A stretch of 64,000 nucleotides of DNA. It comes from Acetobacteraceae bacterium (GTDB lineage: Bacteria > Pseudomonadota > Alphaproteobacteria > Acetobacterales > Acetobacteraceae). Shown here in pieces: positions 52,603 to 63,653 of this stretch (the first letter of the stretch is position 1; each line of letters opens with the position of its first letter). Location: contig JASHOA010000006.1 in the NCBI GenBank assembly GCA_030041375.1, positions 1 through 64,000 of the forward strand, read 5' to 3'. The notes under the pieces were generated by a model. The model was not told the origin of the DNA. It ran no database searches and saw only the letters and a program-made list of their open reading frames with translations. The position numbers and the translations under genes are program-made.

Positions 52603-53055
52603 ATGGACGTCCAGACCATCGACCAGGAGTACCAGCAACTGCAGAACCAGGCGCAGCAGACGATCGGCGAGATCAAGGAACTGGCTGGCAAGCTTTCGTC
52701 CGCGGCGCAGGGCGGCAACCAGGATGCGAAGGAATGGCTGCTCGACCTGAAATCCGTGGCGCTCGCCATCCAGGCCGAGCAGAACCAGGTCGGGCTGTTG
52801 CTGCAGGCACTCCATGGTTTCGTTGCGAATCAGGCACAGGCGGTGATGCAGCCCGGGCCGCAGCAGGCGGGACCCTGGGGCAACCCGGCGCAAGGACCCG
52901 GCTATCCCGGCGGCTTCGGTGGTGCGCCGATGGCGGGCATGGGAGGTGGGTTCGGCGGCATGCTGGGAGGCTTCCTCAACTCCGGGTTTGGCCGCGCGCT
53001 GGAGATGGGCGCGGGCTTCGGGATCGGCGACGACCTGATCAACAAGATATTCTGA
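52603..53055 (+). CDS. Unknown protein: coiled coil plus Gly-rich C-terminus
   Basis: The 150-aa product starts at the ATG at 52603 (CGAGGAG upstream). Residues 1-80 are a Gln/Glu-rich helical region (DQEYQQLQNQAQQTIGEIKELAGKLSSAAQG), likely a coiled coil. Residues 80-150 are Gly/Pro/Phe/Met-rich (GYPGGFGGAPMAGMGGGFGGMLGGFLNSGFG), ending DDLINKIF. There is no signal peptide. The compositional split resembles scaffold or self-assembling proteins, but I recognise no family. It is a single gene, 85 bp from the divergent dehydrogenase. Confidence 0.7.
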   Translation: MDVQTIDQEYQQLQNQAQQTIGEIKELAGKLSSAAQGGNQDAKEWLLDLKSVALAIQAEQNQVGLLLQALHGFVANQAQAVMQPGPQQAGPWGNPAQGPGYPGGFGGAPMAGMGGGFGGMLGGFLNSGFGRALEMGAGFGIGDDLINKIF

Positions 53056-53395
53056 AACGGCGTGACGGGCGGGACGCGAATTGTCCCCCGGCCGAAAAAG
53101 CTTGGCCACTTACAATCGGATGGCCGTTGTTCTTCAACTCGTAATCTATTTGTAATAAATAAACTTAGAGAATTCAATACTTTGCGCCAAGCGCTGGGGG
53201 CACGACGCGGATTGTGCACCGACCGTGCAGGGGCGACCAAGAGCGGGCGGCGAATGATTCCCCCACAAGCTTGTCCACAGGCCCGGGGCCGGTGCACTGC
53301 TCTCTGAGAGAATGCGGGGCGAAGGGGCTTGAGCCGGCGGAAAGCGGACCCGAGGTTGTTGGGGATGCGAGAGCGCAAGCAATAAGTGAGGCTGA
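53056..53395. other. Intergenic region with an AT-rich patch
   Basis: No gene is seen. An AT-rich stretch (53141-53184) stands out in this high-GC sequence and may hold a promoter. One TTGTCCACA (53271-53279) matches the DnaA-box consensus; a single box is weak evidence for an origin. It precedes uvrC. Confidence 0.4.
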
Positions 53396-55270
53396 ATGAG
53401 TGAGGCCGGGCAACTGCGGGGGGCGGCGGCGATCGAGGCGGCGCTGGTGAACATGCCGGCGGTGCCCGGTGTGTACCGAATGCTCGATCGGCGCGGCAGC
53501 GCGCTCTATGTCGGCAAGGCGCGCGACCTCAGGAAGCGGCTTGCTGCCTACACGCAGCCGGCGCGGCTGGACGAGCGGCTGAGGCGGATGGTTTCCGAAA
53601 CGGTCGGGGTCGAGATCGTCGTCACTCACAGCGAGGCCGAAGCGCTGCTGCTGGAAGCCAACCTGATCAAACGGCTGAAACCCTATTTCAACATCGTGCT
53701 TCGGGATGACAAGTCGTATCCGTGGCTTTTGCTGACCAAGGATCATCCCTTTCCCCAGATTACCAAGCATCGCGGCGCGCAGGTGCGGAAGGGCGATTAC
53801 TGGGGTCCGTTCGCTTCTGCCTGGGCGGTCAAGCAGACGGTCACGGCGATGCAGCGCATCTTCCTCCTTCGTTCCTGCGCCGATACCGTGTTCGCGAATC
53901 GCACGCGGCCTTGTTTATTGTACCAGATCCGGCGCTGTTCGGCCCCCTGTGTCGGGAAGATCAGCGAGGCGGAGTACGGCCGCCTGGTCAGCCAGGCGGA
54001 GGCTTTCATGTCCGGGTGTGGAGCGGCGGTGCAGGCCGCACTTGCTGCCGAGATGGAAAAGGCGGCCGCTGAGCTCAACTTCGAGCAGGCGGCAAGCCTG
54101 CGCGACCGTATCCGGGGCCTTGCCCATGTGCAGGGAAGCGGGGTCATCAATCCGGTGAGCCTCGGTGATGCCGACGTCATCGCTGCCTGGCAGGCGGCGG
54201 GGCAGACGGCGATCGAAGTGTTCTTCATTCGCGGTGGGCACAACAACGGCAACCGCGCTTTTTTCCCCGCGCATGCGAAGGGCGCGGCAGCGGGCGAAGT
54301 GATCGGCGCCTTCATCGGGCAGTTCTATGACGATAAGCCGCCGCCGCCGCTGGTCCTGCTGAGCCACGCGCCAGCGGAGCAGGCGCTGATCGCCGAGGCG
54401 CTGTCGCTGAAGGCCGGGCGGAAGGTTACGGTGCTCGTTCCCGCGCGCGGTGAGAAGCGCGCGGTTGTGGCGCATGCCGAGACCAATGCGCGCGAGGCGC
54501 TGGAGCGAAAGCTTGCCGAGGCGGCGGGACAAGCGAAGCTGCTGGCAGAGGTGGCCGTGCTGTTCGACCTGCCGAGGCCACCGCCGCGCATCGAGATTTA
54601 TGATAACAGCCATATCATGGGCGCCAACCCTTACGGCGTGATGGTGGTGGCGGGGCCGGAGGGTTTCGAGAAGGCGGCCTATCGGAAATTCGGCATTCAC
54701 GGGCCGCTCGCGCCCGGCGATGACTATGCCATGCTGCGCGAGGTCTTCGAGCGCCGGTTCGGCCGGCTTGCCGCGGAGCGGGCGGCGGGCGAAGAGCCAC
54801 TGACTCCCGGGCTTGTCCTGATCGACGGTGGGGCCGGCCAGCTAGCGGCGGGAAGCGGGGTTTTGCAGCGGCTCGGGCTCGGTGATCTCGCATTGGCGGC
54901 GATTGCCAAGGGGCCGGATCGGAACGCCGGGCGAGAATGGCTGCACCTGCCCGGGCGGGAGCCGTTCCAGTTGCCGGCAACGAGCCCGGTGCTTTACTAC
55001 CTGCAGCGGCTCAGGGACGAGGCGCACCGGTTTGCGATCACGAGCCACAGAAGCGGCCGGGCGCGGGGCCTGCGGCAGAGCGAGCTTGACGAGATTGCCG
55101 GCGTGGGAGCGGCCCGCAAGCGGGCGTTGCTCAACCATTTCGGCTCGGCGCGCGGAATCAAAGGAGCGGGGGTTGCCGATCTCGAGGCGGTCCCTGGTGT
55201 ATCGCACGAGACGGCGCGGCGGGTGTACGCACATTTTCATCCGGGCGCGCGCCTGCCGGACATTTCCTGA
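53396..55270 (+). CDS. uvrC: Excinuclease ABC subunit C
   Basis: This nucleotide-excision-repair endonuclease cuts on both sides of a lesion with UvrA and UvrB. The 624-aa length is standard. It has the N-terminal GIY-YIG nuclease ([27 protein letters not shown], about 21-47), a central UVR motif ([19 protein letters not shown]), the RNase H-like domain ([30 protein letters not shown]) and tandem C-terminal HhH motifs ([18 protein letters not shown]). It heads uvrC-pgsA-lipoprotein-moaD-moaE, a common alphaproteobacterial order. Confidence 0.97.
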   Translation: MSEAGQLRGAAAIEAALVNMPAVPGVYRMLDRRGSALYVGKARDLRKRLAAYTQPARLDERLRRMVSETVGVEIVVTHSEAEALLLEANLIKRLKPYFNIVLRDDKSYPWLLLTKDHPFPQITKHRGAQVRKGDYWGPFASAWAVKQTVTAMQRIFLLRSCADTVFANRTRPCLLYQIRRCSAPCVGKISEAEYGRLVSQAEAFMSGCGAAVQAALAAEMEKAAAELNFEQAASLRDRIRGLAHVQGSGVINPVSLGDADVIAAWQAAGQTAIEVFFIRGGHNNGNRAFFPAHAKGAAAGEVIGAFIGQFYDDKPPPPLVLLSHAPAEQALIAEALSLKAGRKVTVLVPARGEKRAVVAHAETNAREALERKLAEAAGQAKLLAEVAVLFDLPRPPPRIEIYDNSHIMGANPYGVMVVAGPEGFEKAAYRKFGIHGPLAPGDDYAMLREVFERRFGRLAAERAAGEEPLTPGLVLIDGGAGQLAAGSGVLQRLGLGDLALAAIAKGPDRNAGREWLHLPGREPFQLPATSPVLYYLQRLRDEAHRFAITSHRSGRARGLRQSELDEIAGVGAARKRALLNHFGSARGIKGAGVADLEAVPGVSHETARRVYAHFHPGARLPDIS

Positions 55271-55300
55271 TTGCTCCGGCGGCACTACTTTAGCCGGTGC

Positions 55301-55921
55301 ATGCTGACGGATCTACCGAACCTTCTGACCCTCTCGCGCATCCTCGCGGTGCCGCTCGTCATTGCACTCGCGGCGGTGCAGCGGCCGGGTGTGGATCTGG
55401 CCGCCGCGCTGGTTTTCGCCGCTGCGGCATGCACCGACTATTTCGACGGCAGGATCGCCCGCCACCGGCGCCAGCTCTCGGAATTCGGGCGGATGCTCGA
55501 TCCGATCGCCGATAAACTGCTGGTAGGCGCCACCCTGATGATGCTGGCCGGGGAGGGGCGACTTGGCCGCTGGAGCTTGTTCCCGGCGGTCGTGATCCTG
55601 CTCAGGGAAATACTGGTCAGTGGCCTGCGCGAGTACCTGGCCGGGCTCAGCGTCGGGCTGCCGGTGACGCCGCTTGCCAAGTGGAAGACGGGGGTGCAGA
55701 TGGCGGCACTTGGTCTGCTACTGGCCGGCGATCCGGCGGCGCGGCTGATCGGATGGGGCTTCGTGCCGGTGACGGCGATCGGGACGATTTTGCTCTGGAT
55801 CGCGGCGGGGCTGACGCTGGTGACCGGCTGGGGCTATGTTGAGGCTGGACTGAGCCACGTGATGCCGGTTCCATCGCTGCCGCCGGGCGGGAGAAGCGGG
55901 GGAAGGACCAAGGAGCCATGA
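55301..55921 (+). CDS. pgsA: CDP-diacylglycerol-glycerol-3-phosphate 3-phosphatidyltransferase
   Basis: This inner-membrane enzyme makes phosphatidylglycerol phosphate. The 206-aa product starts at the ATG at 55301; the longer frame upstream overlaps the uvrC end. It begins LTDLPNLLTLSRILAVPLVI and has the complete CDP-alcohol phosphotransferase motif DYFDGRIARHRRQLSEFGRMLDPIADK (D-x2-DG-x2-AR-x8-G-x3-D-x3-D), with four or five membrane segments. The stop overlaps the start of the lipoprotein gene by four bases. Confidence 0.95.
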   Translation: MLTDLPNLLTLSRILAVPLVIALAAVQRPGVDLAAALVFAAAACTDYFDGRIARHRRQLSEFGRMLDPIADKLLVGATLMMLAGEGRLGRWSLFPAVVILLREILVSGLREYLAGLSVGLPVTPLAKWKTGVQMAALGLLLAGDPAARLIGWGFVPVTAIGTILLWIAAGLTLVTGWGYVEAGLSHVMPVPSLPPGGRSGGRTKEP

Positions 55922-56523
55922 CGATGCAGAGTGGCGCTTGCCTCGGCCTGTTGCTGCTGCTTGCAGGCTGCAGCGGGTTCGGCAGCTTCCTCGGCAGCAC
56001 GTTCAGCATCAACGGGGATCCGAGCCAACCGGTGGGAGCCGCGGAGAATCTGCAGCGGTCGAATGGGGCGACGGTTGTGGCCACGACGCCGATCACCACT
56101 CAGCCTGGCGATGTGTGGCCGGGCCCGATCAAACCGCTGCCGTCGCTCGCGGATATTGCGAAGACATTGCCGGAAGCGCAGGGAACGCCGGTTCTGCCGC
56201 CGGTGCCCGTCAATCCGCCGGAACCGATACCGGCGCGCAATCCGTCGCCGACTGTTGCGACACCCCCGGTCGCAGCGCCGGCAGTTGGCGGTCCACCGGC
56301 CACGGAATCGCCCCCGGTTTCACAATATCAGCCGAGCGTAAAGGTGGGGACGATGATCTCCACTGCGCGCGGGCCGGAAAAGATCTCCGGCGGGACAGGG
56401 AATTTCCTCACCCTTACCACCCCCGGCGGACAGTATGGCGGGATCCTGGTGCCGAACGGCAATGGCACGAGCACGATCATCCGCCCGGATGGATCCGTTG
56501 AGACGGTGACGACGCCGCATTGA
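55918..56523 (+). CDS. Hypothetical Pro-rich lipoprotein
   Basis: The 201-aa product has a short signal with a lipobox (LLLLLAGCSG, Cys at about residue 18). The central part (about 70-135) is Pro-rich and likely unstructured, spanning the periplasm. The C-terminal ~60 residues (GPEKISGGTGNFLTLTTPGGQYGGILVPNGNGTSTII) look like a small beta-structured segment. I know no family. The four-base overlap with pgsA and closeness to moaD place it in that operon. Confidence 0.8.
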   Translation: MTMQSGACLGLLLLLAGCSGFGSFLGSTFSINGDPSQPVGAAENLQRSNGATVVATTPITTQPGDVWPGPIKPLPSLADIAKTLPEAQGTPVLPPVPVNPPEPIPARNPSPTVATPPVAAPAVGGPPATESPPVSQYQPSVKVGTMISTARGPEKISGGTGNFLTLTTPGGQYGGILVPNGNGTSTIIRPDGSVETVTTPH

Positions 56524-56525
56524 GG

Positions 56526-56777
56526 ATGCGCCTGCTTTATTTCGCCTGGCTTCGAGAGCGGCTCGGACGCGCCGAGGAAGAGATCGCACTGCCTTCTTCG
56601 GTGCGGACGGTCGGAGAATTGATGGCCTGGCTTGGCAAGAGGGAAGTGCCGGGCGGCGCTCTGTTCGGCGAATCGGGTGTCATTCGCGCGGCGGTGAATC
56701 AGGAACTCGCCGGGCCGGAAACCAGGCTCAGCGAGGGCGACGAGGTGGCGTTTTTCCCGCCCATGACCGGCGGTTGA
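56526..56777 (+). CDS. moaD: Molybdopterin synthase small subunit (sulfur carrier MoaD)
   Basis: The 83-aa product is read from the ATG at 56526; a TTG 6 bp upstream is possible. It is a beta-grasp ubiquitin-like protein (LLYFAWLRERLGRAEEEIALPS) ending in the required Gly-Gly tail (FFPPMTGG). MoaD is activated by MoeB, carries sulfur as a thiocarboxylate and donates it to precursor Z in the molybdopterin synthase complex with MoaE, encoded next (56787). Confidence 0.95.
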   Translation: MRLLYFAWLRERLGRAEEEIALPSSVRTVGELMAWLGKREVPGGALFGESGVIRAAVNQELAGPETRLSEGDEVAFFPPMTGG

Positions 56778-56786
56778 GCGGGACGG

Positions 56787-57251
56787 ATGAGAGAGCGGGT
56801 CGTGGTGCGGATAGGGACCGTGGACTTCGACCCTGGGGCCGAGTTCCGCCTGCTTTGCGAACGGACGGGCGGAGCGGGAGGGATCGGCTCGTTCGTCGGC
56901 ATCGTGCGTGGAGAGGCCGGTGGGCGGGCGATTACGGCGATGACGCTCGAACATTATCCGGCGATGACGGAGCGGGCGGTGCGCGCCATCGCCGAAGAAG
57001 CGCAAAGGCGCTGGGGGCTGCTCGGAGTGACGGTCGTGCATCGGGTCGGCCGGTTGGTGCCGGGCGAGCAGATCGTGCTGGTGATGGCGGCGGCGGCGCA
57101 CCGCGCGCCGGCCCTGGCGGCGACCTCGTTCCTGATCGACTGGCTGAAGACCAAGGCGCCGTTCTGGAAGAAGGAACACTTCGCCGACGGCACTGCCGCG
57201 TGGGTTGCCGCTGAAGCGGCTGACGAGGCCGCCGCCGCGCGCTGGCGGTAG
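56787..57251 (+). CDS. moaE: Molybdopterin synthase catalytic subunit MoaE
   Basis: The 154-aa product has GGIGSFVGIVRGEAGGRAITAMTLEHYPAMTERAVRAIAEEA (about residues 30-70), HRVGRLVPGEQIVLVMAAAAHRAPALAATSFLIDWLKTKAPFWKKEHFADG, with the conserved KTKAPFWKKE active-site lysines. It converts precursor Z to molybdopterin with two MoaD thiocarboxylates. It starts 9 bp after moaD. The molybdate/tungstate transporter genes follow. Confidence 0.96.
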   Translation: MRERVVVRIGTVDFDPGAEFRLLCERTGGAGGIGSFVGIVRGEAGGRAITAMTLEHYPAMTERAVRAIAEEAQRRWGLLGVTVVHRVGRLVPGEQIVLVMAAAAHRAPALAATSFLIDWLKTKAPFWKKEHFADGTAAWVAAEAADEAAAARWR

Positions 57252-57307
57252 AGGCGGCAGAGGCTCCGCCTTCGCTGAGGGGTGCGTTTGACGTTATGCG
57301 TGCCCGG

Positions 57308-57331
57308 CGATATCGTCTGGCAGAAATATCG
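57308..57331. promoter_or_regulatory. Palindrome upstream of the molybdate/tungstate binding protein (Mo-box-like)
   Basis: CGATAT (57308-57313) and ATATCG (57326-57331) are perfect inverted repeats 12 bp apart, 24 bp before the start codon at 57355. ModE-type operators are AT-rich inverted repeats of comparable form (often with CG/TATA arms). ModE control is a hypothesis; no modE gene is in the window. Confidence 0.45.
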
Positions 57332-57354
57332 ATTTCCGTCCGGGGAGAAAACGC

Positions 57355-58251
57355 ATGCGCGCGGCTCTGCTGACTGTTTTCCTGCTCCTGGCCTCGCTCG
57401 GTCCGGCGGCGGCAGGGGGGACGATCCGGGTTGCCTATGCGGGCTCGATGGGCGTGGTGATGGACCATCATATAGGCCCCGCGTTCGCGAAGGAGAACAA
57501 TGTCACCTATCAGGGAATCGGGCAGGGATCATACGCTCTCGCCCGGCTGATCGAGGGCCGGCGACTGCCGACGGATGTGTTCGTTGCGATCACTCCGGGG
57601 CCGATCGATGTACTGGTCAAGGCTGGGCTGATCGCGCAAGCGGAGCCGGTGGCGAGCACGGCGATGGTGATCGCGTACAGCCCGAAAAGCCGGTTCGCCT
57701 CGGCACTTGCGGGCAGCACTCCGTGGTGGCAGGTGCTCGAAAGTCCCGGGCTGCGCTTCGGGCGGACCGACCCGACGACGGATCCGCAAGGGCGGAACAT
57801 CGTCTTCACGATGCTCCTGGCGGAACGCTATTACCATCAGCCGGGTCTTGCCGAGCGGATTCTCGGCCCGATCGTGAACCACGCGCAGATTTTCACGGAG
57901 ACGTCGATTCTGAGCCGGCTGGAGGCAGGGCAGCTCGACGCGAGTTCCGGTTACGAGAGCGCGACACGCTCGCACCACCTGCCGTTCGTGCCATTGCCCG
58001 ACGAGATCAATCTCAGCAATCCCGCCATGGACAAGGACTGGTACAGTACGGTGCATTTCTCGTTGACGGGACCGGATGGCAAGCCACACGAGGTGCATAC
58101 CCAGCCGCTGGTATTCTATGCTGCGGCACTCAAGGATGCGCCCGAGCCGGCGCTGGCGGCGAAATTCGTGAGCTTCCTTCTGAGCCCAGCCGGCCAGGCC
58201 GCGTTCGCGGAGACTGGGTACGGCAAGCCGAAAGGCACCGCGATTCCCTGA
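57355..58251 (+). CDS. Molybdate/tungstate ABC transporter, periplasmic binding protein (ModA/WtpA-like)
   Basis: The 298-aa product has a Sec signal (LLTVFLLLASLGPAAAG). The mature part reads TIRVAYAGSMGVVMDHHIGPAFAKEN, then YQGIGQGSYALARLIEGRRLPTDVFVAI, the WtpA/ModA-type oxyanion-binding pattern (AGS, G-S-x-x-LAR). It should bind molybdate, tungstate or sulfate-like oxyanions. It is 103 bp after moaE, with a palindrome between, and precedes the permease (58416) and ATPase (59232). Confidence 0.87.
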   Translation: MRAALLTVFLLLASLGPAAAGGTIRVAYAGSMGVVMDHHIGPAFAKENNVTYQGIGQGSYALARLIEGRRLPTDVFVAITPGPIDVLVKAGLIAQAEPVASTAMVIAYSPKSRFASALAGSTPWWQVLESPGLRFGRTDPTTDPQGRNIVFTMLLAERYYHQPGLAERILGPIVNHAQIFTETSILSRLEAGQLDASSGYESATRSHHLPFVPLPDEINLSNPAMDKDWYSTVHFSLTGPDGKPHEVHTQPLVFYAAALKDAPEPALAAKFVSFLLSPAGQAAFAETGYGKPKGTAIP

Positions 58252-58415
58252 GGGGTGAGGGGGCCACAGGAATCATGGCGAAATAGGAAGGGCTTTCTCA
58301 CCCGGCGAATCAGGCGCTCATGGACGGGAGAGAGGAGGCTCTGTTTGGCTTGCGATGAAAGCGCTCGACGGCGAGTGAAGCGATCACTCGAACAGACGGC
58401 GGCTTTCGGCTTTCG

Positions 58416-59228
58416 ATGAGCGCCGGGACGAGCCTGGCAGGGGGCGGCTCTGCGGGAAGCCGGGTGCGTGGCGGGTTTCCTGTTGCATCGAGTGTCGGGC
58501 TGGCGGTGCTCCTTTTCCTGATCGCACCATTTGCGGCCTTGGCATTTGCGACCGGGTGGCGACAGTTTCATTTCATTTCCGGTGATTTCGCTGCCGTCTT
58601 CGTGTCCGTGTTCTACAGCCTGGTTGCGCTGCCGATCATCGCCCTCTTCGGCACGCCACTCGCCTGGTGGCTGGCACGCGGAACACTACGCTGGAAATGG
58701 CTGATCGAGGCCGCGGTGCTGCTGCCGCTGCTCACGCCACCGCTCGCGCTCGGTATTCTGCTGGCTTCTCTCTACGGTCCGTACGGGCCTGTGGGGGTGC
58801 CCCTGGAGAAAGTGGGGCTCTTGCTGACCAACACGGCCCCGGCCTTCGTGCTGGCGCAGATTTACGGTGCCATGCCCTATTACGTGATCACGGCACGGGC
58901 TGCCTTCGAATCGGTGCCGCGCGAGCTCGAGGATATCGGGCTCACGCTCGGCAAGGAGCGCTGGCAGGTGTTTCTCGCTGTCAGCCTGCCGATGGCCAGG
59001 CTCGGGGTTGCGGCGGGGCTGGCGCTCGCCTGGGTCAGGGCGCTCGGAGAGTTCGGCATTGTGCTGATCATCGCCTATTTCCCGCATGGCATCCCGGTGA
59101 AGCTCTGGGTCAATCTCGAAGATTCCGGACTTTCAACGGTCTATCCGCTGCTGTGGCTGTTTTTTCTGGTGGCGCTGCCGTTGCCGCTCTGGCTTGGGAT
59201 CGCCTCGCGCCGTCGTGGCATATTCTGA
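58416..59228 (+). CDS. Molybdate/tungstate-type ABC transporter permease
   Basis: The 270-aa inner-membrane product has six or so helices and the binding-protein-dependent transport signature RELEDIGLTLGKERWQVFLAVSLPMARLGVAAGLALAWVRALGEFGIVL, an EAA loop of the ModB/WtpB/CysT type; LGEFG is highly typical of molybdate and sulfate permeases. It lies 164 bp after the binding protein and 3 bp before the ATPase gene. Confidence 0.9.
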   Translation: MSAGTSLAGGGSAGSRVRGGFPVASSVGLAVLLFLIAPFAALAFATGWRQFHFISGDFAAVFVSVFYSLVALPIIALFGTPLAWWLARGTLRWKWLIEAAVLLPLLTPPLALGILLASLYGPYGPVGVPLEKVGLLLTNTAPAFVLAQIYGAMPYYVITARAAFESVPRELEDIGLTLGKERWQVFLAVSLPMARLGVAAGLALAWVRALGEFGIVLIIAYFPHGIPVKLWVNLEDSGLSTVYPLLWLFFLVALPLPLWLGIASRRRGIF

Positions 59229-59231
59229 GGC

Positions 59232-60245
59232 ATGGAGATCGACTATCGGCTGGAGTGGCCGCTTCGCATCGAGGCGCGGCTGACGGTTGCCGGCTTCACG
59301 GTGCTGGCCGGGGCGAGCGGTGAGGGCAAGACCAGCCTGCTGAAGGCAATCGCCGGGCTGTTGCCGGCTGAGGGTGAGCCATGGGGTGGGCTGCCGCCGC
59401 AGCGCCGCCCGGTTGGCTATCTGCCACAGGGTTTCGGACTTTTCCCGCATCTCAGGGCCTGGGAGAATGTTGCGTTTGCGCTGCCGGAGCGGGGCCGACG
59501 GCGGGAGTCGGCACTTGCGCTCATGGCGCGGCTTGGCATCGCCGGACTGGCAGAGCGGTTCCCGGCCGCGCTTTCGGGAGGCCAGCAGCAGCGCGTGGCG
59601 CTGGCCAGGGCGCTTGGCCGCGCGCCGGAACTGCTGCTGCTGGACGAGCCGACATCGGCCTTGGATCCGGCGACGCGTGATGTGGTGTTCGGCGAGCTGG
59701 TTGAAGAGATTCGGAGGATCGGGCTGCCGACACTGGCGGTGACACATGATGTGCATCTGGCGGGGATGGCGGATCGCATGGCCTTGATGGCGGGTCGGCA
59801 GATCGTGCAGGAGGGCACGCCGCGCGAGGTCTTCGCCGCCCCGGTGGATGGCCGCGCGGCGAGGCTCTTGGGCTACCGCAATCTTCTGAATGGCGTGATT
59901 GAGACGATCGTGGGCGGGTGTGCAACGGTTGCGATCGAGGGAGTGAGACTGAGGGCATCGGCGCCGGCGTGGGGGAGAAAGGGACAGCGCGTCGGCATCG
60001 CCATTCGCTCGGAGGACGTGGCACTTGGTTCGAGCGACGCAGAGCCAGAAGGATGCAACGCGCTGGTGCTCAGACTCGTCGAGGTCCGCGAGGAGGGCCT
60101 CTCGTTGCGGGTGGCCGCGCACGGGAGCATCGCGCTCGACATCCTCCTGCCACGCAGTTCGCCAACGGATGGGGTTGCCGCCGGGATGCCGGCGACCGCA
60201 CTGCTCCGCCCGGAGCACGTGCATCTTTTCCGGGTGGCGGAATAG
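59232..60245 (+). CDS. Molybdate/tungstate-type ABC transporter ATPase
   Basis: The 337-aa ATPase has Walker A LAGASGEGKTS (about 29-39), signature ALSGGQQQRVALARAL, Walker B LLLLDEPTSALD and switch His AVTHDVHLAGM. The C-terminal ~110 residues (GVIETIVGGCATVAIEGVRLRASAP...IRSEDVALGSSDAEP) form a TOBE/Mop-like regulatory domain. It powers oxyanion uptake with the two genes upstream. Downstream, a family 2 repeat meets the convergent gshB gene. Confidence 0.9.
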   Translation: MEIDYRLEWPLRIEARLTVAGFTVLAGASGEGKTSLLKAIAGLLPAEGEPWGGLPPQRRPVGYLPQGFGLFPHLRAWENVAFALPERGRRRESALALMARLGIAGLAERFPAALSGGQQQRVALARALGRAPELLLLDEPTSALDPATRDVVFGELVEEIRRIGLPTLAVTHDVHLAGMADRMALMAGRQIVQEGTPREVFAAPVDGRAARLLGYRNLLNGVIETIVGGCATVAIEGVRLRASAPAWGRKGQRVGIAIRSEDVALGSSDAEPEGCNALVLRLVEVREEGLSLRVAAHGSIALDILLPRSSPTDGVAAGMPATALLRPEHVHLFRVAE

Positions 60246-60293
60246 CGGGCGATTGGATGGCGGGGAAACAGGGACGGGGAGAGAGGTGTGCTT

Positions 60294-60390
60294 CCCACCC
60301 CCGGCCGTCACCCCTGCCCCTCACCGGGACCCCAGCGAACTCCTGGGACTTTGCCGGGGGCTCGGCCCAGAGGGAGAGGGGAGGGTGCGC
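60294..60390 (-). repeat. Family 2 repeat, copy 5 (long form, inverted)
   Basis: Read on the minus strand it gives CCCTCTCCCTCTGGGCCGAG, then GGCAAAGTCCC and CGGTGAGGGGC, aligning over about 90 nt with copy 3 at 28481. The 3' end of gshB runs into it. Confidence 0.8.
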
Positions 60391-61415
60391 GTTGTGGTTG
60401 GCGCGACATTCTCCCGGGAGGAGAGGACCTGTGTTGCGCTTGCGGTCTCGGCGTGCTGGGTGATGCGGCCCTCGATGCTGTCCCAGATGGCGGCCTCCAG
60501 GCGGGGACCACCGAAGCGAGCGATCTCCTGGATGCCGGTGGGCGAGGTGACATTGATCTCGGTCAGCCACTCGCCGATGACGTCGATGCCGACGAAGATC
60601 AGCCCCTGTTCGCGCAAGGTGGGGCCGATGCGGTTGCAAATCTCGCGATCGCGAGCGGTGAGCGTTGTCGGCACCGGCTGCGCGCCGACATGCATGTTGG
60701 CACGTGCTTCGCCGGCGGCGGGGACGCGATTGAGGGCGCCGAGCGCCTCGCCGTCGATGAGGATGATGCGCTTGTCGCCCTGGCGCACGGCGGGTTCGTA
60801 ACGCTGCAGCATCAACGGTTCCCGCGTGCGGGCGAAGTGCATCTCGAGCACGGCGTTGAAATTCTCATCGTCGGGACGGATGCGGAACACGCCCGAACCG
60901 CCGTTGCCGAACAGGGGCTTGATGACGATCTCGCGATGCTCGGCGCGGAAGGCGCGCATGGTGGCCAAATCCCAGGTGATGAGGGTCGGGGGCATCAGCT
61001 CGGGGAAGTGCGTCACCAGGATCTTCTCAGGTGCGTTGCGCACGGCGCGCGGGTCGTTGACGACGAGCGTTGCCGGATGGATTTGCTCGAGGAGGTGGGT
61101 GGCCGTGATATAGGCCATGTCGAATGGCGGATCCTGGCGCATCAGCACCACGTCCATGCCGGCAAGATCGAGCGTTTCGGCGGGGCCGAAACGATAAAGC
61201 TCAGCCGGCGGGCGGGCCACCGCCACGCGGCGCGCCCGGGCGGCAAGCTGCACGGCCGCGCCCGAGGTCGTGAAGGCGAGGTCGCGCACCTCGTAGTGCC
61301 AGAGAAGATGGCCGCGCGCCTCCGCCTCAAGCATCAGTGCGAAGGTGGAATCGGCGTCGGGTTTGATGGACTCCATGGAGTCCATCTGCACCGCGACCTT
61401 GAGGGGGCGCGCCAT
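60321..61415 (-). CDS. gshB: Glutathione synthetase with repeat-encoded C-terminal tail
   Basis: The enzyme joins glycine to gamma-glutamylcysteine, using ATP. The product is read from the ATG at 61415 (MARPLKVAVQMDSMESI), giving 364 aa. The ATP-grasp domain shows HFPELMPPTLITWD, IVIKPLFGNGGSGVFRI, RIILIDGEALGALNRVP and GLIFVGIDVIGEWLTEINVTSPTGIQEI. The domain ends near IEGRITQHAETAS; the remaining ~30 residues (NVAPTTTRTLPSPSGPSPRQ and on) are encoded by family 2 repeat copy 5. It starts 13 bp after thiC. Confidence 0.93.
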   Translation of the reverse strand: MARPLKVAVQMDSMESIKPDADSTFALMLEAEARGHLLWHYEVRDLAFTTSGAAVQLAARARRVAVARPPAELYRFGPAETLDLAGMDVVLMRQDPPFDMAYITATHLLEQIHPATLVVNDPRAVRNAPEKILVTHFPELMPPTLITWDLATMRAFRAEHREIVIKPLFGNGGSGVFRIRPDDENFNAVLEMHFARTREPLMLQRYEPAVRQGDKRIILIDGEALGALNRVPAAGEARANMHVGAQPVPTTLTARDREICNRIGPTLREQGLIFVGIDVIGEWLTEINVTSPTGIQEIARFGGPRLEAAIWDSIEGRITQHAETASATQVLSSRENVAPTTTRTLPSPSGPSPRQSPRSSLGSR

Positions 61416-61428
61416 GCGGGCGGAGCGC

Positions 61429-63421
<1,993 letters not shown>

Positions 63422-63653
63422 GGTCGTTCGAGAATCGGGGGCCGGAGAGGAGATGTCAATGGCGTGACGCGTGTCGTGCGCGCCGGGGGCTCGTGGCGCC
63501 TGTTCGCCGGGCAGCGCGTAAGAAGCGACGACGCCCGAAAGCTCTGTTGTGGACGGCCGGGCGAGTCTTCATTATTCCGTTGCAATTCGCGCCCGGGCGC
63601 GAGGGGGGTGGGTGCCAGGCACCGTACCTCTTCACGAGGACAGGGAGGGACGC

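Noticed and set aside
53141-53279. AT-rich patch plus one DnaA-box-like TTGTCCACA as replication origin
   Set aside because: Only one box, and none of the usual origin-linked genes (dnaA, parAB, gidA, hemE) is near.
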